Shown: positions 52,706 to 63,159 of the stretch, in pieces
How positions within the stretch are numbered: position 1 is the first letter of the stretch
Layout of the letters: each line of letters starts with the position of its first letter
From: Maylandia zebra
Taxonomy: Eukaryota > Chordata > Actinopteri > Cichliformes > Cichlidae
Length of the DNA stretch: 64,000 nt
Assembly: GCF_041146795.1 (NCBI RefSeq)
Contig: NC_135170.1
Coordinates: 9,461,033-9,525,032 of the forward strand
Direction of reading: 5' to 3'
Made by a program: the position numbers and the translations under genes
Notes under the pieces: generated by a model
Told to the model about the DNA's origin: nothing
Seen by the model: the letters and a program-made list of their open reading frames with translations, nothing else
The model's database searches: none

Positions 52706-53172
52706 CTTCGCTTTTATAGCCGTGGTCTCTCATCTTGATTACACAAAGTAATTTGCAATTGCTTCTCTGAAATATGAATTACATCTGTAATAATCACATA
52801 CATGTAATAGAATGTTAATAGTACATTTCCCTTTTTTAGGAAATGACCTGTATGTATCTGTGTGAAATCAATAAATGGATCAAGTGCTGCATTATCTTTA
52901 GTTACATTGATAATATTTATTTATGGTGAAACAGTGGTGGAATATCGCTGTTGCTTTCGTATAAATGAAGCGGACATACCTGCGTGGCCGCGATCTAATC
53001 CTGTTTACATAAAGTAAACCTGCTCCCGAGCAGGTTTACGCTTACGGCTCTGTTGCTATGACAGCAAGTCCCGGATGAGCTTCGGGGAACCGAACGATCC
53101 AAGATCAGGCGAAATCGTCAACAATCAAATCCAGCTAACTTACTTAGCGAGGTACGAAGAACGGGCCCCAGA

Positions 53173-53654
53173 TCTGGCGTTTGGAATTATTTTGGTTTTC
53201 ATGTGAGGTATGACCCTGAAGGTAAGTGCGTCATGGACTAAAGTAAAACAGTATGTTGGATGTGCCACGCAATGCTCAATTACATGGGTGGGAACTAGTG
53301 TGTTAGCGCAGTTAGCTCGTTAACGTGTTGGCCGTCTAGCCCCACGCAGGGGTAGCTCGTTAATGGAGATTTGCCGTGTTGTGGCGTTAACGTCATTTCA
53401 ACGAGATTAACGCTGACAGCACTAGTGGGAACACAACGAATATGACTGCACATTTACGCCGACATCATCCTAGTGCAAAGACAAGTGGAAGCAGACAAAA
53501 ACAACAAGCATGCATGCTACAAACTTTACCCGAGTCATTTAGACAGCCGTTAGCACATGATTCTCCTTATGGGGACCTGATATGTTTAATATTGTGGCTA
53601 GCTCAGACAACGAGGAGACGGAGGTATCGTTTGGTCTTGCTTCCCGTGAGCTAG
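53173..53654 (+). pseudogene. BED zinc-finger part of hAT transposase, interrupted by a MITE
   Basis: Upstream of the MITE, the plus strand reads GVWNYFGFHVRYDPEGK, then VCWMCHAMLNYMGG. Downstream, from 53433, it reads MTAHLRRHHPSAK. Together they give the aromatic, Cys-x2-Cys and His-x4-His pattern of a BED-type finger used by hAT transposases. A stop near 53240 and the 129-bp insertion break the frame. The C-terminal catalytic and dimerisation domains are not present. Confidence 0.75.
53296..53424. mobile_element. 129-bp hAT-type MITE inside the BED finger
   Basis: It starts TAGTGTGTTAGCGCAG and ends CGCTGACAGCACTA, imperfect inverted ends, bounded by an exact 8-bp duplication GTGGGAAC (53288-53295 and 53425-53432). 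Removing it restores continuity of the zinc-finger frame across the site, confirming where it landed. Confidence 0.9.
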
Positions 53655-54006
53655 CCAGGGAGCACAGCCGTTTATTGACATCTGCAGAAGAACACTGCCG
53701 CTAGCTAACTGCTCAGCGCGGCAACCGCATAGCAACAACAACAACAACAACAACAACAACACCACCACACAGGGCGCCCTCTGACCCCGGAAGGACACAC
53801 CGTCGCAGCGAGAGGGCGTCACCCGTCACTATGGCAACATAAACAAAACATAACTGTACAAACAGAACCCCGAACAGCCCTGACCCGCTACAATATGCTG
53901 CTGAGAGCCCAGAAGAAGCGTATAGTATAGCTTTTATTTTGGAAAGAGCCATTTCTCTGTAATAAACTCTCTTTTCCAAAGATGAGTGATTCCTCAATCA
54001 GATACA
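53598..54006. repeat. duplicated segment A, first copy
   Basis: Nearly identical to 54718-55103: both start near CTCAGACAA and GAGACGGAGGTATCG and both run to CTCAATCAGATACAGG. This copy has a longer CAA trinucleotide array (about 53734-53760). The two diverge exactly after ATACAGG. Confidence 0.9.
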
Positions 54007-54431
54007 GGTGTTACCGCGCCAGATCCGCGGCCCCGAACTGTAGTAAGGAAACCTCTGGCAGTTACTTGAAGGTTCCGTAACTGACTCGTAGCCGGCAACA
54101 GCTTACTATACAGGTCAACTCCGCTAGCAAAAAGATCGAAGGAGGCGTAGGAAACTGCTTCACCGAACTTTATTTCTTCTCTAAGGCACGAACACCGCGT
54201 ACAGTGGGCTGAAACAGTTTACTCACAGCAAGCATCGCCGACACAACTCTGGCTGTCGAGGGAGTTATTATATTCCTTTTATTTATTTTCTTTTCGTCTC
54301 TTCTGTAGCTAACCATTACATTTTCCCCTTCTCCGCTCTCTCTCTTCACACACACACCAGGCAGTCCCGCTACACACATCCCGAATACATTTCCCATCAG
54401 GCTTCATCCTTAAAGGGCCATGCCTGTAACA

Positions 54432-54649
54432 CAGGGCTTGCAAAATCGCTAGCCCGACGCCCCGGGGCTAGCGATTTTTCCAGTCGGGCTACCAAAATCT
54501 ATCTCTGCCCTGCCCGTCGGGCTATTGTAGGAAGGAAAAATATATGTCAATGCTTTTGCATTCTTTCGGAAATGTAGCTGGGTAATTATGTCATTGGCAT
54601 CGGTGAGCCACTGTCAATATGTGACATATTGAAATCGCGTTTGAATTTG
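54432..54649 (+). mobile_element. partial 5' end of a second hAT family (copy B)
   Basis: Begins CAGGGCTTGCAAAATCGC and matches the first 220 bp of the fuller copy at 55104, then stops. It has no 3' end, so it is either a fragment or one side of a rearrangement. Confidence 0.75.
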
Positions 54650-54717
54650 CGGGAAAGTCACTCGGGTCAGAGCATGGGGTGCCACCATCATCCCACTTCT
54701 GACACCAATGTGGCGAG

Positions 54718-55103
54718 CTCAGACAAGGAGGAGACGGAGGTATCGTTTGGTCTTGCTTCCCATGAGCTAGCCAGGGAGCACAGCCGTTGACATCTGCAGA
54801 AGAACACTGCCGCTAGCTAACTGCTCAGCGCGGCAACCGCACAGCAGCAACAACAACAACACACAGGGCGCCCTCTGACCCCGGAAGGACACACCGTCGC
54901 AGCGAGAGGGCGTCACCCGTCACTATGGCAACATAAACAAAACATAACTGTACAAACAGAACCCCGAACAGCCCTGACCCGCTACAATATGCTGCTCAGA
55001 ATATAGCCCAGAAGAAGCGTATAGTATAGCTTTTATTTTGGAAAGAGCCATTTCTCTGTAATATACTCTCTTTTCCAAAGATGAGTGATTCCTCAATCAG
55101 ATA
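54718..55103. repeat. duplicated segment A, second copy
   Basis: Second copy of 53598-54006 with a shorter CAA array and a few substitutions. It ends exactly where the hAT beginning CAGGGCTCGC starts. Confidence 0.9.
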
Positions 55104-55527
55104 CAGGGCTCGCAAAATCGCTAGCCCGACGTCCTGGGGCTAGCGATCTTTCCAGTCGGGCTACCAAAATCTATCTCTGCCCTGCCCGTCAGGCTATTGT
55201 AGGAAGGAAAAATATATGTCAATGCTTTTGCATTCTTTCGGAAATGTAGCTGGGTAATTATGTCATTGGCATCGGTGAGCCACTGTCAATATGTGACATA
55301 TTGAAATCGAGCTAGAATTTGCGCTTGTTTTTTGCTTTCACTTTGCAATCGCGTGAACTGTGTATAGAGAGCGACAGCACTGATTGGTGAGTGATGATAA
55401 TTTGCGCACCAATTCCTCTGACATCGTCTTATCAATCGTTAGCTTACTATGCAAACATGACAAGTGAAATCTCCCGCAGCAAGCTTAAACATATGAGAGG
55501 TTGATCACACAGAGAATCGCTGACTGT

Positions 55528-55530
<3 letters not shown>

Positions 55531-55600
<70 letters not shown>
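55531..55600. repeat. (GT)n microsatellite
   Basis: About 34 GT units in the second hAT. Confidence 0.96.
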
Positions 55601-55604
<4 letters not shown>

Positions 55605-55619
55605 GCAGCAGGATATATA

Positions 55620-56430
55620 TTTTAGTTCTGCTGAGCCAAATAAGACAGGTCAGGGTGAAGAAGTGACAGCCAAAGAAAAGCTTACCACAAAACGGAAAAG
55701 TTATGACAAATCAGACTATAAGGCAAAAAGAAACTGCAGCTTTATGGTTTCATGGACAAAAGAATTTCTGTGGCTGCAATATGACGAGCTATATAACCAG
55801 GGCTGCACATAAGTGGTCCGCAGGTGCGCATTCGCTGTCAAAAAAAAAAACAAAAAAAAACGTGCACAAGATATGAAGTTGCAATGCGTGTTTGCATAAA
55901 TAAGATTTTCTGGAGGAGGACAGACATCTGTTTAGAACTCTTAAAGATGTCGAAGAAGCTCCTTTAAGCAATTACTTTGGTGTTCCTCCACCTCCAAACA
56001 AATGTCAGAAGGAGTCCGAACCACAAAAGAAGCGCGTATTCTCGGAAAAGTGGTTGCAGGAGGTGAGCTGGCTTCAAACAAATGATGAACGCACAGAGAT
56101 GTGGTGCGGAATGTGCCGTGAAAATCCCACTCTAGCGGACAAAAACAGTGCTTTTTATATGGACGCAAACGCGCGTTGCAACTTCTTATCTGGTGCGTGT
56201 CTTTTATTTTGACAGCGAATGCACACATGCGGACCACTTATGTGCACCCGTGTAAATAACATAATGTTCTGTCGGGTGTGTTGTTGGTTTTCTCTCGATT
56301 TCTGAGTCGACAAGCGCCTTTGTTACTGGGACCAGTCATTTTAAGAAAGGCCCCATTAGAACCCATGAGAAATGCAAGAAATGCATTATTGCTCAGTCTG
56401 CAATATCTTTCCCAGAACAAACACCAATTG
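55620..56430 (+). pseudogene. hAT transposase TTF-type finger exon, split by a MITE
   Basis: Before the insertion the plus strand reads KRNCSFMVSWTKEFLWLQYD. After 56260 it resumes with MFCRVC and, after a shift, FVTGTSHFKKGPIRTHEKC. This is the TTF-type finger pattern of ZNF862/KIAA1586-like hAT proteins (WL-x-Y, C-x2-C, then H-x3-C). It has no catalytic domain and the frame is broken. Confidence 0.65.
55798..56252. mobile_element. hAT-type insertion carrying its own TTF finger
   Basis: The ends CAGGGCTGCACATAAGTGG and CCACTTATGTGCACCCGTG are inverted and the similarity extends inwards past 100 bp. The flanks are TATATAAC (55790-55797) and TAAATAAC (56253-56260), an 8-bp duplication with one mismatch. 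The interior reads KKRVFSEKWLQEVSWLQTND then MWCGMCRENPTLADKNSAFY, a second TTF-type finger that is open across the interval. It is therefore a deletion derivative of a hAT rather than an anonymous MITE. Confidence 0.82.
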
Positions 56431-56732
56431 CAAATAACATACTAAAAATAAACCTGAAAATCTGTTTAGAACAGCTACTATGTTGCAAAGAGTGAACTAC
56501 CACTGGCAAAATTTAGCAGTCTTTGCAAACTTCAAAAAGCAAATGCCCTCGATCTTGGTTCCACTTGTCTCTTACCCATGACTTCAGTGGAAATTTCAAA
56601 TTCAGGATCTGACACAGACTGATTCATGTCCTACACAGTTCTTACAAGTTCATAGAAATTTCTGTTCAATTAAAACCAAGTATTTGAGTTGATGATTGTA
56701 ATTTTTATACAATGTTGTAATTTGTTTTTCAA

Positions 56733-56834
56733 CAATTTTTTGATTAATGTTTTGTTTCCTTTACAATATTATACTTTAATGTATAATATTGTAAAGGAAA
56801 CAAAACAGGAAACAAAACATCAATCAAAAAATTG
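56733..56834. repeat. large palindrome in second hAT
   Basis: CAATTTTTTGATTAATG through 56771 is repeated in reverse complement to 56834, with a 12-base extra unit (AGGAAACAAAAC) in the right arm. The loop is under 10 bases. Confidence 0.85.
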
Positions 56835-57157
56835 CTCTCTTTTTTATTCGGGCTACTTACATTTATTTTGGGCTACCAAAAACTGAAGAGTCCCTGCCTG
56901 AAGGGCTACCAGGGATTTTGAAATTTTGCGAGCCCTGAGATATATATATATTTTTTAATTACTTTTGTTTCAGCAACATTAAATTTAAAAACTGTACTTT
57001 TGAGTTAAAATATATATTTATAATTTTAATAAATGACAAATTAAAAAGGCATGAACATTTTTTTGTATCGAAAAATTATCGAACCGTGACACCAAAGTAT
57101 CGAACCGAACCGAACCGAACCGTGAATTTTGTGTATCGTTGCACCCCTAGTGTACAG

Positions 57158-59015
57158 GTAAGACCGTTTAAACGATTCTGTGGACAAGGCAGCAGCTTCC
57201 TAACACCACCTTCAGTCAGTGTATTTAGTGCAAGTGAATCTTCAAAATGTAAAAAATATTTTGGCCTTTTTTCGTTTCCTTCAGATTGCTTTTCATTTTG
57301 GAAAAATCTTCACCTGTAAACTGTAAATTGCGAATTCTAGAGCCTATTAAAAGTCAGCGAGTGTCAATAATATTAATGTGGTTATGTTAGTAATACACAG
57401 AGTGCTAATATAACAGCTTTAAGATGCATTTGTAGATATTATTACGTGTTTTACCGTCTTTATGGTGCTAGCTTAAAGTTACGGTGTAAACGTTAGCTTA
57501 TATTGGAGTAAAGCTGTTACTGTTTAAACGATGTTAGCACAGAAATATTAGCTTCTGTCATGACTGATGAAGTTACTAGTTAATAAAGTTTCCAGTAAAG
57601 TGTTTAATCGCAGCCACAGATTGACAGCAAATATCTCGATTAGCTTCAGTGCATCTATAATAAATATGTGCAAGTTTCAGTGCTTCGTTTAAACTGTATG
57701 ATACTTATACTGACCCAGGGTCCGTGTAAAATACAATCCTAGCTGTGTGAACAAAGCCTGGCTTCTTTAGTCCTGCATGACAAACCTCAGGATGCAGGCT
57801 ATTATTACTCTTTCCTGCTGGCACACCTGTCACACCTGAGAGTCAGCTAGAAACGTACAGTGACGTGGACATCATGCAAAGACTGCCAGACTCTGTAATA
57901 CTGCAAATGATCAGTGACTCAAGTTAACACTAAACTTTAAACGGCACCTCTGTGTCTCTGTGTGCTGAACATCTAGGATTGAGTCAGGCTGCATCAGCTG
58001 AAGCTGTTATTTGTATATATCAGTATTTTTTTATTCAGGTGTGGGGAAAATACGTAAGACTGCAGTGAAGCGATGCACCAGATTAATCCCTGGCCAAAGG
58101 TATCGTACTCAAATCAGACTACTGATCCAGCCACATCAGCCTTTTGTGAGGTCTGTTTAAAGTAGACTTAAAGTGAACTGCAGGTTCCTGAGAGGTGGAC
58201 TGTGAGCACAGAAACACATGTTCATACATACAGCTGCAGCAAACTTACATTAATTTTAAATAGATTTGTTACTCTGGTGTCTGTCTCTGTGTTAGTCCTC
58301 TGACAGACTGGTGACCTGTCCAGGTGTGCTCTACCTATGACTACTGGGACAGGCTCTAGCTCCTGTAATAGAAATTTTCTGTTATTCTCATTTAAAGTAT
58401 TTAAGTGCTTATGCATATGCTTAGTTGTGACACTGTTACTGTTCAGTGAAAGTTTCTAAAACTAGATGAACTTACTTCAGCGTCAGGAGTTTGAGAAAAC
58501 AACTCCCTTTACAGGTGCTGATAAGGCCACAAAACAGCATAACCATTGATCCGTTGAAGTGTGGTAGGATCCGTTTGTAACTTCCTCCCTCTTCCTTGGA
58601 ATGCATAAAGGAGTAGGAGCACCACTTCTGTGGCAGCGCTGACATGACTGAACTGTGATGTTTGATGTGTGTTGGCGCAGTAATAAATAGCTTGATCACA
58701 GCTCTTTCTGTGTTGCAGACTTTATTTAAAAAAATTCCACGACACCTCCCACCCTCCCACTGTGAACCTGAATTGAATATTCAGAAGACATTTGTTTAAA
58801 TAGTTCTACAAATCTGAGCTGTTGGATTGTGTGGTAATAATATTAGAGCCTGCAATCTTTCTTACTGAATCTCTACTATGAGTCATGTTACCTGTCATGT
58901 TATTCTATGTTTACCTGTCAGCCTGGACAAATGTGCTGTGTGAAGGAAATTAAATTAAATCAGATCTGAACTGCTGCTACTTTTTGTTATTTTAATTCTC
59001 TTCTCTGTTTTCCAG
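57158..59015. other. region without a recognised gene
   Basis: AT-rich single-copy-looking sequence. About 58275-58370 is a fragment of the SINE seen at 15637 (GACAGACTGGTGACCTGTCC). I see no exon here that I can support. Confidence 0.5.
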
Positions 59016-60842
59016 AACAGTTCTCCACAGTCGCTGTCCACATGGGTCAGTGGGACCAAGAAGCACTCTGCTAATGTGTGGACTCTGACCAGCAACATCC
59101 AGCAGGACCCAGACAGCATTTTCTATCTCCCAGCTGGAGTTTTTGTTTGTCTGTGTCTGGAGAGTCAGATTTTTGTTGAGCTTCACACTTGCAGACCTAA
59201 GTCAGTTTGCAGAGATCCCTCCCACCCATGTCCTAGATTTCTTATCTGAAACAGTAATATTTCAGTGACTGCTGCTTGTACCACAGGTTAATACACGCTA
59301 CTGATCCCTGATAGGAGAATCATCAATTTTGCCAGCAAAGAAGCCTGGTGGATGTTTGTTTACAGTCTGATGATGGGACATCATGCTCTGCATCTTTAAA
59401 GTTTGTCTCTTGATTATTATTCATACCCAGTAATGTGAAGTATGCTCATATCTACTATAACTGAACCAACCTGGTGCTCTTCATTTATGGAGGCTGTTGA
59501 GTCTGAATGTTGGATGTTGTGTATCTCGTGTTCTCTGGGCTTTGTTGTCCTCAGTCTTTTTGCAGGATCAGAAAACAAAACCAGGAGGCGCGTAAATGTT
59601 TCTTCTCCATGATGTTTCTTCAAATGTTTCTTCTGGATGATGATAAGACTGTGACACAGGATGCCACCTTTGGTCTTGTGATGAAGCAAAGCTCAGGAAG
59701 AAGTGGGATTAAATGTGTGCTGCTGAGAAGGATGTACAGGGGCACCTGCAGCCAAATCCAAGCTTCAGCTTAGTTGTAGTTGCAGAATGCTATAGGACTG
59801 AGACATCTAAGGCATCAAATGTTTGATTAAACGGATGAAAAAGAGAAGTTTCTTCCCTATAATTATCACTTCTTAAAATCTGTAGCAACTTCAAGTTTGT
59901 CAGCGTGCTGAGCATGCTCAGAATGTGACAATATATTTTTGTTCAATATTTAATTTCTTTCAGTTGCAATTGTTAAATGAAAAAAAAAATATTCTTATAA
60001 TTTAGCAAATGAATTTATCAAAAAAAAATATACATATATCTGTATTAGTTTTAATAAATTAATTTGACACCTGTATTGAAAATACCATATTGTATTCATA
60101 CAGAATCAGTATGGTATCATTGTTTGTCTGTTCACTGATTGTTGAAACTAAGAGCTACTTTGATCTGTTTAGATCTAAAGTATCCAAAGTTGAGCTCTGA
60201 TGTTTCTTCACCCCTGTGTGTGTGATATGTGATTCCTACATGCTGGCAGAGCAGCAGTTTGTGCTCACAGATGGTGACGGTGTGGAGAGACGGTGGTGTT
60301 TCCTCAGAAGAACCAGCAGAGTCACTTGCTGACTGATGTTCGTCTGCACTGCACAGAGGAAATCAACTGACCGAGGTTTGTCCAGTGACGTGTTTATGAA
60401 ATGTATATTTGTTTTATGCTTACAGATATGTTTTTCATGACAGAGGCTCTGCAGAGGTTAGACAAAGCAGAGAAAACATGTGCTTTACATTTTACTGTGA
60501 TTTATTGAGATATTTGTTGCCTGATGTTCAGCAGGAATGGAGAAATAGAATCAAAGGGAGATGTTTTTGATGTTTTTGTAATGATGTAAGTAAATCTTCA
60601 ATATTATTTATTTGCTTGGTTATATTAGGAGTGTTTCTGAGTGAGGGGGAGAGGAGTCATCATCCAGGTAAAGTGACGTAGATCAGTGGATACACTTGTC
60701 TCCCCTTTAAAGGAGACGATCTAAGTCATCCTTAAATGTTAGTGCTTTCAAATACACAAACATTTTTAAAGGACAAAAATGAACATCCAACTTTGACTGT
60801 AACACAAAATAAATCTTTGCATGTGTGTTTTCAAACTCTCAG

Positions 60843-61700
60843 ATGGGCAGCATATCAGTCTTGGACTGTGTAACCTGCCGGAGCAGCACTGAATGACCAC
60901 CGCACATAAGCATGTTCCTGCAGCATTCAGCATCTGATCCTTCATCTGTGTGCTTCTGCTTTTGGTAAGTAGAGTTACCCAACTCCAGTAACTGTAAACA
61001 CATGCCATCCATTTCTGACGGCCTGGTTACTTCCTGTCAGTTACTTTAGAAACCATGTGGTCACCTGACCTAACACTGTTTCTTCTTCTTCCCCTTAATG
61101 TTCAAGTGTCACATGTCAAACAGCTGGAGAGGAAACTACACCAGTGTACTGGGATGTTTCACCAACACGTGCCAGATGCTGTTCCTTCATGGTGACATCA
61201 CCAGAGACAGCCCCACCCACCTCAGGACCTCGCCATTGATCATGATGATTATAATGATGACAGCGAGCGGAACTAAGACTGTAAAAATCCACGACCAGAA
61301 TGTTTCTTTCTAATTATGAATGAATAGTGAGAGCCTCTTTCTGTGTTTTGTCTGTTTTGGTTGTTTTTTTTTTTTACCTCATTTGTTACTAACAAAGTTC
61401 ACAAACTCACACAGTTTACATTCTGTATGTTTCCATCTTTACCAGCCACACTCTAACTGCATTTAAGAAAATAATCCTTAGAAATCGGCGTTTTTCTCTT
61501 TTGTAATTTATGATAATTCAGTGAATATACTGCGCTGCTTCTTTCTATTGCGTCACACATTGCTTTAAGTTTTTCAGTTCCAGTTATTTTTTACTGCTGT
61601 TTGAATTCTCTGAATGTTTGACCCTGTAGACTGTTTGATGGACTGCTTGTCTTCCTGTTTGTAACCGCCGCCTGTTTTTTAATAAAGATTTGGATTTCTG
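60843..61700 (+). ncRNA. possible spliced noncoding transcript or 3' UTR
   Basis: A potential exon 60843-60964 has an acceptor (TCAAACTCTCAG) and strong donor (TTTTG/GTAAGT). The next acceptor, after a pyrimidine tract (CTTCTTCTTCCCC...TTCAAG), begins at 61107, and an AATAAA at 61681-61686 could end it. All three frames of the first exon contain stops, so it would be untranslated. There is no evidence of expression and the identity is unknown. Confidence 0.3.
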
Positions 61701-62430
61701 ACTTCAACACAGCCTCTGCGTGTCCTCCCTTTGTGTCCTCTTCCTCTGTGAATGTGTTGCATGTGTCACAGATTCATTTTATTAACAGCTTTCCCACAGT
61801 GAGTTGCATCAGCATTCATTCACAGCACATTTCAGAAGGATTCAGATTAATACAGTGATCTTATAGTCAGAATGATCCTGACAGAGTGCCACTGTAAATG
61901 ATCTTTCATCAGGTAAATTTTAAAGTTCAGTATTTCAAAGCAGGAGTTATGAAGACTCATACTGGCATTAGGACTAATAATATGTACTTACAAAGTCAAA
62001 CTTTTTTAATTATGCTAGAATATTGGAAGACAATCAACTTTTAGTGTTTTCCACATATTAATTATTCTGAAATAGAGAAGGTGACCCTAACTGTACAGAA
62101 GCACTAAACAACTGACAATCTAACAGACATCATTGGCCTGAGCCGTCATGCACAGTGAGTCTGATCCTTTGCTGTGAGAGTCTGACAAGCATGTTTCTGG
62201 TCAGTTTGGAAGAAATAATATCACAATGTTGATCTTTTTTTCAATATTCCTTCTCTTTTACAACATAAACTGTGATCAAAGGTACTTATGTTCACAGCAT
62301 GTAATAATACTGACAGTCCAGGGCATTGTGGTCTGTTGAGCTAGGGTTAGGGTTAGCAATTCAGACATATGTATTCAATATTAAACGTCTCTGACGTGGG
62401 CCACTGTCCACAGTGTTGGGAAATCCATAC

Positions 62431-62575
62431 CAGGCTGGAATGAGTCAAGGTAGGTGAGCATCCACGAGAAGACACAGCAGATGCATCCTACTAATACTGA
62501 CAGGACCAGGAGACTCCAGAAACCGAGCATCTTCTCTTCAGTGCCATCCTCTCCTGTCACCCTCTCTGCCCGCAG
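62431..62575 (-). CDS. ARL6IP6-like membrane exon (isolated)
   Basis: On the minus strand an acceptor (CTCCATACTCAG) precedes an open exon of 48 codons plus one base, ended by a donor-like GTATGG. It encodes a hydrophobic segment with LGFWSLLVLSVLVGCICCVF and then SWMLTYLDSFQPG. The pattern LGFW, CC, FSW, TY, DSF and PG matches my recollection of the membrane region of ARL6IP6. I found no matching upstream exon in 62600-64000 and no last exon in 61700-62400. It may be part of a gene running beyond the window, or a stranded copy. Read through the donor, the frame stops after about 15 more codons. Confidence 0.55.
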
Positions 62576-63159
62576 CTGAGTATGGAGTAGATAAGGGCGC
62601 AGAGAAACCCTTATTACTAATTTGTATTATAATTCAATTTTCATGAAATATATTCAGTATTGGTCCTTTTATATTATAACCACGTATCCACCCAGGCTCA
62701 TGGTGGGGCAGGGCTCTGTCCTGGAATACTTGAGTACAAGGTAATGTACACCCTGACCAGGTATCCAGTCTGTCAGAATTGTTTTCAATATTTGGTGCAA
62801 AAACATGAGTGACAACAAAAATCCAACTAGGATTCTTGCATATGATGAATGAAGTCTGTCTTTGACTGTTGTCCAGCTGATCCATCAAACCCCCAGCAGG
62901 TGAACCTTATTCATGACATAACACCGCAACAATGTAAAAAATGAAACAGCAACAGTCTAAATGTAAAGTGCATTCTAAAGTCCTCTTCAATAAATCATAT
63001 GCAAAGAGTCATTCAGGACTGTAAAACGTGAACTACAGAGTCTTCATCATTAAATCTCTGGTTGCTTCATTTTTCTATCCTATATCAGATATTTTAAAGG
63101 TTAGCTTAGGTAAAGTTCCATTCTCATGGTGAGGCAAAATGCTTTATGTGTGTGTGTGC

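Larger units (their letters stand above)
51610..53168. mobile_element. PIF/Harbinger transposon relic nested in the hAT
   Basis: The ends GGGCCCGTTCTTCGTACGTC and CGAGGTACGAAGAACGGGCCC are inverted copies. Each is followed by CAG (51607-51609 and 53169-53171), a 3-bp target duplication as made by PIF/Harbinger elements. As in autonomous Harbingers, it carries pieces of two divergent genes: a Myb/SANT-like protein on the plus strand and a transposase on the minus strand. Both are incomplete. Confidence 0.85.
55104..56937 (+). mobile_element. second hAT element with TTF-type finger exon
   Basis: The ends CAGGGCTCGCAAAAT and ATTTTGCGAGCCCTG are inverted. The flanking 8 bases (ATCAGATA and AGATATAT) do not match well, so the target duplication is decayed or rearranged. 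Inside is a plus-strand exon remnant of a hAT transposase with a TTF-type zinc finger. It lies fully within the outer hAT. Confidence 0.8.
51297..57149 (+). mobile_element. large hAT transposon relic with nested insertions
   Basis: Terminal inverted repeats TAGGGGTGCAACGATAC and GTATCGTTGCACCCCTA are bounded by an exact 8-bp target duplication GTGTACAG (51289-51296 and 57150-57157). Inside each end are subterminal repeats of GGTTCGGTTC/GAACCGAACC type, usual for hAT transposase binding. The 5853-bp interval contains a BED zinc-finger exon remnant of the element's own transposase near 53173-53500, but the catalytic region is gone. It is filled with later insertions: a Harbinger element, two MITEs, part or all of a second hAT, and microsatellites. 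Confidence 0.93.

Noticed and set aside
62341..62356. Two TTAGGG units resembling telomere repeat
   Set aside because: Only two units in CTAGGGTTAGGGTTAG; too short to be an interstitial telomere array.
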